Source of the DNA: Pedobacter panaciterrae
Lineage (GTDB): Bacteria; Bacteroidota; Bacteroidia; Sphingobacteriales; Sphingobacteriaceae
Assembly: GCF_013204795.1 (NCBI RefSeq)
Contig: NZ_JABMKW010000020.1
Span: 1,178,001-1,242,000 of the forward strand
DNA: 64,000 nt
Reading direction: 5' to 3'
How positions within the stretch are numbered: the first letter of the stretch is position 1; the number at the start of each line of letters is the position of its first letter. The notes beneath the pieces were generated by a model. It was not told the DNA's origin. It made no database searches and worked only from the letters and a program-made list of their open reading frames with translations. Below are positions 54,263 through 62,663 of this stretch, piece after piece. The position numbers and the translations under genes are program-made.

Positions 54263-54814
54263 AATAATTTTGCGAATTTGTTATTTAAAATTAACCGTTA
54301 CCCACGGTGGCCTATCTCCTTTTATAAAATACTGCCAACCCGTACATTCGCCATTGTTGTGGTCTCATACCCCTATAGGTTGACAGTTTTGGAATAAAAC
54401 CTATTCCAAATGAAAGGAAACATGCTGGAGCAGTTTAGACGAGTTTAATGAAAACTGGTATTGTTATTCATGTATCATAATCAATCGGTAAAGAAATAGC
54501 CAAAAGTTATAAATTGCTGAATACTTCTATTTTGACTAATTGAATTATTGTCAGTTTAAATGCGGAAAGAGTGACCATTATGGTCGAAAAATCCAATTTA
54601 GACCGCTTAGAGATTAATCGATTAAGAAATCCTTCCAACATCAAAAAACCCTTAAAAAGACCTGCTGACATAAGGATTCCCAATACATTATAGTCCACAG
54701 TAAAAATAAATTCCCTCCTTCCCAGGTAAAAATCTCAAAATTCCTGACAGTTCTTATATATTGTTGTCCTCCTTTTGTAATTTCAATCGTCATCAGCAGA
54801 AAAAACAATTAATT
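54263..54814. other. Intergenic stretch with relic-like tracts
   Basis: About 550 bp without a supported gene. A tract at 54448 (MKTGIVIHVS, stop, SIGKEIAKS) faintly recalls a short-chain dehydrogenase start but I do not trust it. Confidence 0.3.
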
Positions 54815-55156
54815 ATGAAAGAGTTCGCATTAATTTTCAGACTAAACAATACCACAGACTTCAAACCTTCGCCCGAACAAATGCAGGAGAGAATGAACTG
54901 GCTTGCCGGCATTGCCTCACAAAACAAACTGGCAGACAAAGGAAATACCCTTTTGCCAACGCTTGCAGGTGCCAAAACAGTCAGACCTAACAATGTGATA
55001 TCGGACGGGCCTTATACCGAAATCAAGGAATTTATAAGTGGCTACATTGTGATCAGAACCGACACCATTGAAGAAGCTGTAGAAATCGCAAAATCTAATC
55101 CCATTTTCAAAATTGGCGGAAACATTGAAGTGAGAGAAGTTTTAAAACGTGATTAA
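54815..55156 (+). CDS. YciI-like (DGPF) domain protein
   Basis: I start at ATG 54815 (MKEFALIFRLNNTTDFKPSP), 113 residues. It has MNWLAGIASQNKLADKGNTL and the SDGPYTEIKEFISGYIVIRT core of the DGPF/YCII family. Its TAA overlaps the ATG of the next gene, so the two are translationally coupled, as usual in the ECF42 group, where the DGPF protein is thought to affect the sigma factor. Confidence 0.92.
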   Translation: MKEFALIFRLNNTTDFKPSPEQMQERMNWLAGIASQNKLADKGNTLLPTLAGAKTVRPNNVISDGPYTEIKEFISGYIVIRTDTIEEAVEIAKSNPIFKIGGNIEVREVLKRD

Positions 55157-56421
55157 TGAAGCCCATCGTAAAATCGTCTGAGGAACTTTTACCGCACCTA
55201 TTCCGGCAGGAATATGCTAAAATGACGGCAGTATTGTGCCGTCATTTTGGTTTAGCCCATATTGAACTGGCCGAAGATATTGCTAGTGAAACCTTTTTAA
55301 AAGCTTCGGAAAACTGGCCCATTAACGGAATACCGCAAAACCCAACGGCCTGGCTTTATACGGTTGCTAAAAACAAGCTCAAAGACTACTTTAAACACAC
55401 AGCTATTTTTGAATCGCAGGTCAAAAAACAAATCATTGCATCTCCAATTTCAGACCAGCAAGATTTTGAATTCGATCCTAAAATTATAGCAGATAGCCAG
55501 CTAGCCATGATCTTTGCAGTATGCAACCCCGGTAATCCAATGGAAAATCAGATCTGTTTAGCCTTGCAAATACTCTGTGGTTTTAGTGTGGGAGAAATTG
55601 CAAATGCCTTTCTAACCAAAACCGAAACCATCAAGAAACGCCTGCTAAGGGCGAGAAACCAGCTTCGAAAAGACCATTTTCGAATCAAAGAGCTGAATGA
55701 AAAAGAAATCAGACAACGCCTGGAAACCGTATTGCGAACCTTATACCTGCTTTTTAATGAAGGGTATTTTTCAAAAACCAACAATCAGTTGATCAGAAAA
55801 GACCTTTGTTCAGAAGCCACCAGACTTGCCCTGGTGCTGACCGATAACCCGCTGACTAAAACCGCTCAAACTTATGCCTTACTTTCTTTAATGTGTTTTC
55901 AGAGCTCAAGACTGGAAGCAAGGACAAACCCTGAGGGAGAAGCCATTCTCTTTGAAGACCAGGACAAAAGTTTATGGGACAATGCATTGATAGAAAAGGG
56001 CAATTATTATTTAATCCATGCCTGTAGCGGGGCTGAAGTTACAAAATATCACCTGGAAGCGGGTATTGCTTATTGGCACACCACACCAACGGACCAAAAA
56101 AAATGGGAGCATATTTTACAGCTGTATGATCAGCTCATCCTTATAGAAAATTCACCTGTCACTGCGTTGAACCGGCTGTTCGCGTTGGCCAAAGTCTATG
56201 GCAATGAAAAAGCGATAACTGAAGCGGAAAAAGTAAATGACAATCATAGCAATTCTTACCATGCATTGCTGGGCTATTTACATGCAGAGCGCAACATTGA
56301 TACTGCAATCGAACATTATCAGCAAGCAATCAATCTGACAAAATCCGGCACAGAAAAAAAAACCTTGATAAAGGAGATTAAAAGGTTGACCAAAAAGAAA
56401 ACACACAATAAGATCATCTGA
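55156..56421 (+). CDS. ECF42-type RNA polymerase sigma factor with C-terminal extension
   Basis: A 421-residue sigma factor much longer than simple ECFs. Region 2 is near residues 10-75 (LFRQEYAKMTAVLCRHFGLA, EDIASETFLKASENWP), region 4 near 125-175 (ALQILCGFSVGEIANAFLTK), and the remaining 220 residues form the helical TPR-like extension of ECF42 (NEGYFSKTNNQLIRKDLCSE, RLFALAKVYGNEKAITEAEK). It starts on the last base of the YciI-like stop. The system probably autoregulates and drives a DoxX or a stress gene. Confidence 0.93.
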   Translation: MKPIVKSSEELLPHLFRQEYAKMTAVLCRHFGLAHIELAEDIASETFLKASENWPINGIPQNPTAWLYTVAKNKLKDYFKHTAIFESQVKKQIIASPISDQQDFEFDPKIIADSQLAMIFAVCNPGNPMENQICLALQILCGFSVGEIANAFLTKTETIKKRLLRARNQLRKDHFRIKELNEKEIRQRLETVLRTLYLLFNEGYFSKTNNQLIRKDLCSEATRLALVLTDNPLTKTAQTYALLSLMCFQSSRLEARTNPEGEAILFEDQDKSLWDNALIEKGNYYLIHACSGAEVTKYHLEAGIAYWHTTPTDQKKWEHILQLYDQLILIENSPVTALNRLFALAKVYGNEKAITEAEKVNDNHSNSYHALLGYLHAERNIDTAIEHYQQAINLTKSGTEKKTLIKEIKRLTKKKTHNKII

Positions 56422-56489
56422 CCCCCTGGCCTTGTCCCCATCCGGCCTGCCCGATCGTCATTAGCCCAGATTCACTTAAAACTTAAAAA

Positions 56490-56867
56490 ATGAAAATGAA
56501 ATCTTTAAACTATTGGCTATATACAGGCCTAATGTCCGCTTTTATGATCTTCGCTGCATGGTATGCCGAGACACATCAGGCAGAGTTTACCAGACGCCTG
56601 GGCTTTCCGGCTTACTTTCGGATAGAACTGACCATAGCCAAATTAATCGGTGCCTTAGTACTACTAATACCCCAGGTACCTCAAAGGATCAAAGAATGGG
56701 TATATATTGGTTTCTGCATCTGTATGGTCTCTGCTTTTATTGCAAAATGTAATAGCGGTTACGGATTTATTGAAGCCGCACAGCCTGCGTTTTCTTTGAT
56801 CTTCTACCTGACACTTATCTTGCTCCTCTATAAGCTACCCAAAAAAGAAACTATCCGGACAGCATAG
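56490..56867 (+). CDS. DoxX-like membrane protein
   Basis: A 125-residue four-helix membrane protein. RLGFPAYFRIELTIAKLIGA LV-type core and VYIGFCICMVSAFIAKCNSG match DoxX-like proteins (DUF with YFxxxLxxxKxLG). It lies 68 bp after the sigma factor and may be a target of it. DoxX proteins are linked to thiosulfate or oxidative stress in some bacteria. Confidence 0.85.
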   Translation: MKMKSLNYWLYTGLMSAFMIFAAWYAETHQAEFTRRLGFPAYFRIELTIAKLIGALVLLIPQVPQRIKEWVYIGFCICMVSAFIAKCNSGYGFIEAAQPAFSLIFYLTLILLLYKLPKKETIRTA

Positions 56868-56876
56868 GAAGCTAAG

Positions 56877-56931
56877 CGGGATTATTCGATAGGAGGCCAC
56901 CTATATTCGTATAATGTGACCTCCTAGTACG
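56877..56931. repeat. GGCCACC repeat, copy B
   Basis: GGGATTATTCGATAGGAGGC continuing CACCTATATTCGTATAATGT; a diverged copy of the sequences at 14897 and 61042. Confidence 0.45.
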
Positions 56932-57110
56932 GCCAGGTTGATCAGTCGATTTCGCTTTGAAAGGGGTAATTTTGAAAGTATTATACATCTAAAGCACCGA
57001 ACGCTTAAAAAGGGATATCATTTTCAAGTCTAATTTTACAGGATTGCATTTGCAGTTATAAAAACAGAGATGGCGGTGAGTAATTTGGTGAGTTGAATTT
57101 CCCAGGTCCA

Positions 57111-57162
57111 CTCAGACACTAAACAAGACGGTTTTTAAGCTTAGGTACAAATTCCCCACTCT
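57111..57162. repeat. Dispersed 52-bp repeat R2, copy 1
   Basis: CTCAGACACTAAACAAGACG ... GCTTAGGTACAAATTCCCCA CTCT; copy 2 lies at 61388-61441 with about 85 percent identity by eye. Both lie a few hundred bases after a GGCCACC repeat in the same orientation, so both may belong to one composite element. Neither end matches a known IS I can name. Confidence 0.45.
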
Positions 57163-57192
57163 GCACCAAAAAGGTATCAGAACCGACAAAAA

Positions 57193-57218
57193 GCCTGCAA
57201 ATCGCACGAATAGCAGGC
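57193..57218. terminator. Hairpin with T-rich tail
   Basis: GCCTGC-14 bases-GCAGGC then ATTTTCCTTTTT on the plus strand. A plausible terminator for the DoxX side, although 325 bp downstream of it. Confidence 0.4.
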
Positions 57219-57350
57219 ATTTTCCTTTTTAGAACATACTATTTAGTGAAAATGCGTAATTTTATCATATGACCTTTTACAAGAAATGTGTTTTGCAGTA
57301 AACAAATCACCAATTCTGCCCACAGGATTAACGCGTCTTTAAATATCAAT

Positions 57351-57905
57351 ATGGAATCCATAACTATAAAAAGATCAACTCAGCCCTACAGAAGTCTTGT
57401 GTGGTTATTTGTGACGTTGATACCAGTTGTCTTGTTTTCCTATGCAATGTTCGAAGCCCATGGAAACAATGATCGTATTGTATTTGGAATTATTGCAATG
57501 GTCTTTTTACTTCCTGCGATCGTTGACTTTATTGCAAACAAACTGATTCGGTTAAAAGCAGCAATTATGATATCAGAGCAGGGGCTGATGTTGTCCTCCA
57601 GCAAAGGTTTATACGACAGCTTTGCTTTTCTGCAAATATTTCAGTTCCAACGCAAAAAGCTAATTCAATGGCAGAATATCACTGGATTTAGATTATTAGT
57701 TCATTATAAGTATCTTACTTCTTATCCAAACGAAGGTGAAGGTACAGCTTCAACAACCTATTCGGTAGCCCAGTATCAGCTCTGTGCTGAAAGTGAAACC
57801 AGGAATGAAGACGTCATTTTTTCTGTCCATAATTTAGACAGAACTCCCGATGAAATTCTCATGCATTGTAATGAATTTTTAAAAAAGTATAGGGATAAGA
57901 TTTGA
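57351..57905 (+). CDS. PH-like membrane protein (STM3941-like)
   Basis: I start at ATG 57351 (MESITIKRSTQPYRSLVWLF), 184 residues. Two N-terminal helices (residues 15-37 and 43-60) are followed by a PH-like domain with ISEQGLMLSS and WQNITGFRLL, ending SVHNLDRTPDEILMHCNEFL. Its last 37 codons and 50 bp downstream are duplicated at 14.9-15.1 kb. Function unknown. Confidence 0.6.
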   Translation: MESITIKRSTQPYRSLVWLFVTLIPVVLFSYAMFEAHGNNDRIVFGIIAMVFLLPAIVDFIANKLIRLKAAIMISEQGLMLSSSKGLYDSFAFLQIFQFQRKKLIQWQNITGFRLLVHYKYLTSYPNEGEGTASTTYSVAQYQLCAESETRNEDVIFSVHNLDRTPDEILMHCNEFLKKYRDKI

Positions 57906-57953
57906 GGTCACATCAGCTCAGGGGTGTAAATTGTCTATTTCACCAAAGGTGAC
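57810..57953. repeat. 144-bp duplicated segment (partner at 14947-15090, inverted)
   Basis: The segment covers the last 32 codons of the PH-like gene plus 48 bp after its stop. Reading the reverse strand at 14947-15090 gives the same sequence with only a handful of differences, including the bases after the stop codon. Confidence 0.85.
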
Positions 57954-58039
57954 CAAGAACCATTATCGCCGAAAATACACTAAAGCCCATGCACGGACTG
58001 CACTCAATAAAAGCAAAATTACTACATGTATCTGTGATC

Positions 58040-58732
58040 TCATTTTTTTAATGTTTTACTAAAATTCGGATAAAATTTTGTACTTAAACCGTTCCCCAGA
58101 AATTTCGCACTTTTCTTAGGTATCGTTTTTTGAGTTAATTTCGTTGTGATCAAATAGGCAACGAGCAGATTTGGTATCCACGACAACCAGGCTACAATTA
58201 TATAGGACGTGTCGTAGATACCGATAACTAAAATCAAAATAGGCAGCCAGATTCTTAGTGTAACAGCAGCAAAACAAGCCGCATAACTGTAGATCATCAG
58301 TAATTGATGTTTTCCGATTTGTTGTTTCCTGACGGTTAAGTATGCTATTAAGGTGGTACAAAACCAGATTATGCCTAAACAGCTAAATCCAAGTGATGCC
58401 CAGAAACCTCCATCCGAAAAAAGCGCTATGTAGAAACCGGAAAGGGAACTGAATAAAGCCGAAACAACATATATTTTTCCAGTAAGCCTGTGTACTTTGA
58501 TATTTCTGGACCTAAGTTTTGAGCTAAACTGGAGCCATCCCACAAGTAATGCAACCCCTCCAAAAATAATATGTATATAAAAAGCAATATACCAGACGAG
58601 GTTGTTTAAAAGCCACTCTGGTTTGTCATTCATTATTCCAACCTTTCCATTTATTAAAAAATATTTAAGTGGATAAAGTCCAATAATAATTGAAAAAAAG
58701 CCAAATAAAACCCACAGGATTTTCTTTTTCAT
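58040..58732 (-). CDS. DUF2306 membrane protein
   Basis: A 230-residue protein with six to seven helices. FYIHIIFGGVALLVGWLQFS and IKVHRLTGKIYVVSALFSSL, GKHQLLMIYSYAACFAAVTL show the conserved His positions of DUF2306. The C terminus (KKSAKFLGNGLSTKF) is lysine rich. 125 bp downstream of the AraC gene on the same strand. Function unknown. Confidence 0.82.
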   Translation of the reverse strand: MKKKILWVLFGFFSIIIGLYPLKYFLINGKVGIMNDKPEWLLNNLVWYIAFYIHIIFGGVALLVGWLQFSSKLRSRNIKVHRLTGKIYVVSALFSSLSGFYIALFSDGGFWASLGFSCLGIIWFCTTLIAYLTVRKQQIGKHQLLMIYSYAACFAAVTLRIWLPILILVIGIYDTSYIIVAWLSWIPNLLVAYLITTKLTQKTIPKKSAKFLGNGLSTKFYPNFSKTLKK

Positions 58733-58857
58733 ATCAGCGTACTATGTTGAAACTAATGGGTGCTGCAGGTACAGCATCTTCCCAAACATTATGCAACAAA
58801 AATGTATACTAGCGGGCAAAAAATGGTTCCACTTTGTAAGGTGGCACCTATTATTGT

Positions 58858-59994
58858 TTAGATTGTAGCTTGCAGACTTATTTTCTGCTGTTTTAAATAG
58901 GTTGTTGGCGACACTCCTATCTTCTTTTTGAAGTTTCTATTAAAGGAAGTTTTAGAATTAAAGCCAACCTCATATGCTAAAGCTAATAAGGTGAATTTAT
59001 GATTTCCGGGCTGCTTCGAAATGAGTTTAAATTCTTCAATTCTAAGTCCATTGACATAATCATAGAAGTTTTTATCTTCCAGTGTATTGATTACCTGAGA
59101 TAAAGCATTTGGATGGATGTTCAGTCGTTCCGCAAGTTCATTCAAGCTCAGTTCAGGATCTTTAAACAACTTTTCCTGCTGCATTAACTGCGTAACTTGC
59201 AAATGTATTTCTGACAAGAGCGTGTACCCCATTGTCGATTTTTGATATTTTACCTTTGCAGTTATTGAAGATTCATCTTCAATGACACCTAATAATCCCA
59301 TCTCCAAATGGTTAGCAGGTAAAGTAATGACGTTATTGTTGAAAATCCCAACTTGTTTGATGCCAAAATAGCCAATAGACAAGATAAACAGGTCTACTAA
59401 CGTAAAGGTAGAGATGTCATTGCCCAAGAGAATAGATAACCAGATCAGGGACATGCCGATCATCAGATTTTTTAACCAGTTCAGATTGATCTTTTCCAGA
59501 TGAGAAACGAGGTTTGAAATATTTTTGCGGTGTCTTTCTATCAGATAAAGCGACATTATGATATAAGCAATACCAGAAGGTAAAATTGCGAAATGGACGA
59601 TTTTTAATAAGCCCAAATAACCAATGCCATTGTTTTCGTAAATAAATATCTTCTCGCCTGTGGCCAACAAAAAGAACTTCGACAAAGCAATATATGCTAA
59701 CACTGTAGGAAGAAAATGAAAAGAACAGTACAATTTCCCGATCTTCTTTCCAGTTAACAAAGTAGCATACAAATACAAAAATGGGCCATGAAGCAGTGGC
59801 ATGGGAATCTCAAGACCCAAAAAGTACGGATATTTCAGAAATTTATCTGATGCAATTAAGTAATAGCAAAGCAGGTGAATAGAGATCAAAAATAGCCAGA
59901 AGGCCAATACCAGATCTGCCCTAGATTTACCTTTTTTTGTAAAAAGCAGTATGGAAAGAAATAAAGAAATGACAACTCCAACAATATGTATCAT
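58858..59994 (-). CDS. Membrane-embedded AraC-family transcriptional regulator
   Basis: A 378-residue regulator: seven hydrophobic helices in residues 1-220, then a linker (KVKYQKSTMGYTLLSEIHLQ) and an AraC double HTH (LSLNELAERLNIHPNALSQV; LALAYEVGFNSKTSFNRNFK, KKIGVSPTTYLKQ). Such 7TM-AraC proteins sense a signal in or near the membrane. It may control the DUF2306 gene downstream. Confidence 0.92.
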   Translation of the reverse strand: MIHIVGVVISLFLSILLFTKKGKSRADLVLAFWLFLISIHLLCYYLIASDKFLKYPYFLGLEIPMPLLHGPFLYLYATLLTGKKIGKLYCSFHFLPTVLAYIALSKFFLLATGEKIFIYENNGIGYLGLLKIVHFAILPSGIAYIIMSLYLIERHRKNISNLVSHLEKINLNWLKNLMIGMSLIWLSILLGNDISTFTLVDLFILSIGYFGIKQVGIFNNNVITLPANHLEMGLLGVIEDESSITAKVKYQKSTMGYTLLSEIHLQVTQLMQQEKLFKDPELSLNELAERLNIHPNALSQVINTLEDKNFYDYVNGLRIEEFKLISKQPGNHKFTLLALAYEVGFNSKTSFNRNFKKKIGVSPTTYLKQQKISLQATI

Positions 59995-60091
59995 GGCCTA
60001 TACTAAGTATGGGCTAAATATAAAAGAAAACGGTAGATTTTGAATTATCATCTCTCTTATCTAATCATTCAAATAGTTAATTCATTCATTG

Positions 60092-60247
60092 TTAGGCACC
60101 CGTGCAATTAGAATAAAAAGCGATGGTTTGGACAGCACCCCTTTATATGATTTCATAGAACACAAGGAGGAATTTGATATTTTAAAAGCTGCAGAATGGG
60201 TTTCCGTTCACCAGCTGGTCCCGCATGACATCTTGACGTTGATTTAG
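60092..60247 (+). pseudogene. C-terminal relic, possibly NUDIX
   Basis: Open codons without start read IRIKSDGLDSTPLYDFIEHK, then EEFDILKAAEWVSVHQLVPH and DILTLI before stop. EH-x-EF-x(6)-EWV-x(2)-x-QL-x-PHDI resembles the tail of MutT-like NUDIX pyrophosphohydrolases (EHxxFxWxxxxEL...PxDxxI). The NUDIX box itself is missing. Confidence 0.3.
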
Positions 60248-60348
60248 TATAGCGCAGCAGCTGGCACAAAGACAAATCAGGGCAAAAGGTCTATAAAATA
60301 AAAGGCGCCAATCACGTTTATGACGCCTCCCATCCTTATACTTCTGAC

Positions 60349-60379
60349 CGCCTGCCTAATCATTTACAGCAGGCAGGCG
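60349..60379. terminator. Hairpin downstream of the DUF2911 gene
   Basis: CGCCTGCCT-13 bases-AGGCAGGCG, nine perfect pairs, 14 bp after the DUF2911 stop. No U-run on the minus transcript, so it may stabilise the 3' end. Confidence 0.5.
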
Positions 60380-60393
60380 AAAAACGTTAAATT

Positions 60394-60927
60394 TTATTTT
60401 ACAGTAAACGGCACTGAAATATTGCCCCATTCTAAAACAACCTTACCTGATTTATCGATGGTAAAAGTCATTTTTTCCACGAAGCTTTTTGCTTTTCCAG
60501 TTTTGGCATTTACGCGAATGACGTCAGCTGCTTCCTTGTATTCATAAGGACCCGCCGGGTTTGCGGTCTTGTTAAAAATCCACACCCAGTCCTGCGCGCC
60601 AGGAATCGAGTGCAATGAGTACTTTCCGGCTGGCAAAGCTTTTCCGTCAATGGTCACATCTTTACCCACTTCAAAAATAGTGGCCTCGTTTGCTCCGGTT
60701 CGCCAAACTTTACCGTCAAATGGTGCGATTTCTTTACCTACAGTACGGCCTTTTACCGAAGGTGCGCTGTAATCGATCGTGATTGCTGTGCCTGATTTAG
60801 TTGTTCCTTTAGCGATTGCAGGCGGACTCGGGCGTTTACTTTTATCTTCTTTTGGTTTGTCCTGAGCAAATAAAGTTGCTGAAGTAAACAAAGTCACAAT
60901 TAGAGACAGTACAAATATTTTTTTCAT
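60394..60927 (-). CDS. DUF2911 domain secreted protein
   Basis: A 177-residue secreted protein, signal peptide ending LFAQ. ITIDYSAPSVKGRTVGKEIA, PFDGKVWRTGANEATIFEVG and LPAGKYSLHSIPGAQDWVWI are the DUF2911 core. Ends LEWGNISVPFTVK. Function unknown. Monocistronic. Confidence 0.93.
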   Translation of the reverse strand: MKKIFVLSLIVTLFTSATLFAQDKPKEDKSKRPSPPAIAKGTTKSGTAITIDYSAPSVKGRTVGKEIAPFDGKVWRTGANEATIFEVGKDVTIDGKALPAGKYSLHSIPGAQDWVWIFNKTANPAGPYEYKEAADVIRVNAKTGKAKSFVEKMTFTIDKSGKVVLEWGNISVPFTVK

Positions 60928-61041
60928 AACATTTAATTTTTTGATTGCTACTAATATAACAAATTTTCATTCGACTGTCATTTGTCCTAAATACACCTTC
61001 AATTAACCTAATCATGGAAAAACAAAAAACCCGGCATAGAC

Positions 61042-61089
61042 TGAGTATTATTCCATATGAGGCCACCTCTTTCGCAGAACGCGGCCTCA
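61042..61089. repeat. GGCCACC repeat, copy C
   Basis: ATTATTCCATATGAGGCCAC continuing CTCTTTCGCAGAACGCGGCC; close to copy A (14897). Confidence 0.5.
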
Positions 61090-61098
61090 TCTGACAGT

Positions 61099-61117
61099 CC
61101 AAAATTGGGAAAGAACC
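61099..61117. repeat. Diverged solo ISL3-like end
   Basis: CCAAAATTGGGAAAGAACC; like the right end of the 13.7-kb element with one to two changes. It sits 10 bp after GGCCACC copy C. Confidence 0.45.
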
Positions 61118-61387
61118 ATATTATGACCTCAGGAATGCTGATTTGATCTACATACTGGAGAAACTCGTGAAAAGCCTTTTAGTGATTGAGAGAAGCTTGT
61201 TTTTAAGCCCGACGAAATGCTATGCTCAGGGATGTCAGATATAAATAAAATTCGTCGCCTATATTTGTAATTCGACCACGCAATTTTTGGTAACGCCCGG
61301 CAGTCGCTCAGGCGACAATTTTGACCCGAAATGAATGATTTATAAAAAAGTGTTAAAAAACCTCCTACATATTTTCTTGTCGAAAAA

Positions 61388-61441
61388 CTCAGACACGAAA
61401 TAAGACGTTTTTTTTGCGCTTAGGTACAAATCCCCCACTCT
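61388..61441. repeat. Dispersed repeat R2, copy 2
   Basis: CTCAGACACGAAATAAGACG ... GCTTAGGTACAAATCCCCCA CTCT; partner of 57111-57162. The minus strand over 61348-61530 is open and coding-like (EENLLVCRKEHDGYPVRIGY, then TLTAYYYRNPRVGDLYLS), so the repeat may be the 3' end of a gene of a mobile element. Confidence 0.4.
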
Positions 61442-61745
61442 AGGATTTCTGTAATAATATGCTGTTAGCGTATATCCAATTCTTACGGGATAACCATCAT
61501 GCTCCTTTCTGCAGACTAAAAGATTTTCTTCCGGATTTTTAACTCTTCAAATCCCTCGATTTCTACAAGTATATGCTTCCTATGTATCCGCTTCTTCAGT
61601 TTCATCGGCACAGATCTGCTGGTCAACCGTCTGGCAATCCTTTGCATTATAGGCATGTCAAATGAAAGCTGCCGGAACTTTGGATGTAGTCAGTTATTCG
61701 AAACTTTCTTACCGTAAAGGTGTTAACTAATTAAACAATCAACAG
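61442..61745. other. Non-coding or decayed sequence
   Basis: Minus-strand codons between 61690 and 61510 read FDMPIMQRIARRLTSRSVPM then KLKKRIHRKHILVEIEGFEE, broken by a frameshift before the R2-linked tract. It looks like a decayed gene that I cannot name. Confidence 0.3.
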
Positions 61746-61992
61746 ATGAAATTACTAAACAATGATCAAGCGCCGGCTCCAGGAGCTGGTGTACTTTCAG
61801 TATCTTTAAAGGAAACAGAAGATGAACAGTTTGACTCGATTAAAAATCCAGTAAATGAACATGATCTTTGGGAGCTGATCAACCAAGAACTCGTCAGCGA
61901 TGGTTCACCTGTATGGCGGATGTGGTGCTAACTGGAAAAACTTCCAGGAAATGAGAGTTACCGGGGCAAGCAACAAATTAACTAAGCCTTAA
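61746..61992 (+). pseudogene. Small peptide gene with double-glycine motif and one-base frameshift
   Basis: From ATG 61746 the frame reads MKLLNNDQAPAPGAGVLSVS and ends after DGSPVWRMWC at 61931. One base later in frame, from about 61911, the DNA continues YGGCGANWKNFQEMRVTGAS, then NKLTKP to TAA at 61992. Removing one base joins leader and tail to about 81 residues with SPYGG-CGANW in the middle. An acidic leader of about 56 residues ending in GG followed by a short Cys/Gly tail resembles double-glycine-type bacteriocin or RiPP precursors. No transporter or C39 peptidase is nearby. It could also be an ordinary small protein. Confidence 0.4.
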
Positions 61993-62024
61993 ACTATACT
62001 GTTTTTCCGGGCTTTTCTGGGATG

Positions 62025-62240
62025 CTATATAGGCTTGTTCTGCAGGTAATTTTCGATTTGCTCTCCAAGTTGCTCGAGTAAAGCTTCAACAGCCATTCCT
62101 TCACCGCACCAGCTTTTGCCACTTCCACCCAACTCCTGCCACATCACACCCAGGGTGGTATGCTGGTCGAAAATGGCATATTTAGGCTCTTCCAAATCAG
62201 GAACTACAAGTAGTGGTCTCAGCTCCCCTTCAATGATCAC
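62025..62240 (-). CDS. Small hypothetical protein with GTG start after an in-frame TGA
   Basis: From GTG 62240 the protein has 71 residues (MIIEGELRPLLVVPDLEEPK). In the same frame ATG at 62282 reads MGNIEEG, TGA, EPFEVQV, then joins this protein. So an original start at 62282 seems to be cut by a nonsense codon at codon 8; the GTG is a rescue start or the gene is dead. LGGSGKSWCGEGMAVEALLE near the end. Function unknown. Confidence 0.5.
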   Translation of the reverse strand: MIIEGELRPLLVVPDLEEPKYAIFDQHTTLGVMWQELGGSGKSWCGEGMAVEALLEQLGEQIENYLQNKPI

Positions 62241-62430
62241 CTGAACCTCAAATGGCTCTCATCCTTCTTCAATATTTCCCATTTAATTAAGTTTTTTCAT
62301 CACAAAATATAGATACTTGATATTCAGATCATGGCAATAGCAATCGTGGATTGCTATTGCCCCGAATCTTCGAACAGATTTACCAGCTGTCGGCGTAAAC
62401 GACAAATAATTTTATCATCACACTGAAGCG

Positions 62431-62622
62431 CTATTTCCTTGAGCCTGGCTCACCCATACGTCTGAACGGAGCAAGTGCATCAGCTGGTGGGCTATCGTCA
62501 TCCGTATCTGTTTTCGATTCGCTAGGGTTGTTAACTTTACTGTCTTCAAAGTCAGATAAACCTTGTTTTTTACGTTTCTCTTCCAGCTCCTTTGACTGCT
62601 GATCTCGAATTTGCTTTTCCAT
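62431..62622 (-). CDS. Small hydrophilic protein
   Basis: A 63-residue, highly charged, probably disordered protein (MEKQIRDQQSKELEEKRKKQ, then SKTDTDDDSPPADALAPFRR). Similar short hydrophilic proteins are common in stress clusters. An overlapping frame is a shadow. Confidence 0.5.
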   Translation of the reverse strand: MEKQIRDQQSKELEEKRKKQGLSDFEDSKVNNPSESKTDTDDDSPPADALAPFRRMGEPGSRK

Positions 62623-62663
62623 AATAAATAGCTATTAATTAGAATCCTATAAATCGATAACAC

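Noticed and set aside
54448..54540. MKTGIVIHVS-stop-SIGKEIAKS as an SDR relic
   Set aside because: Only a short match to a Rossmann start, with a stop inside; chance cannot be excluded.
57231..57250. AACATACT-ATTT-AGTGAAAA as a sixth TetR operator
   Set aside because: Only the left half matches the palindrome; the right arm (AGTGAAAA) does not, and it is 47 kb away from the regulator.
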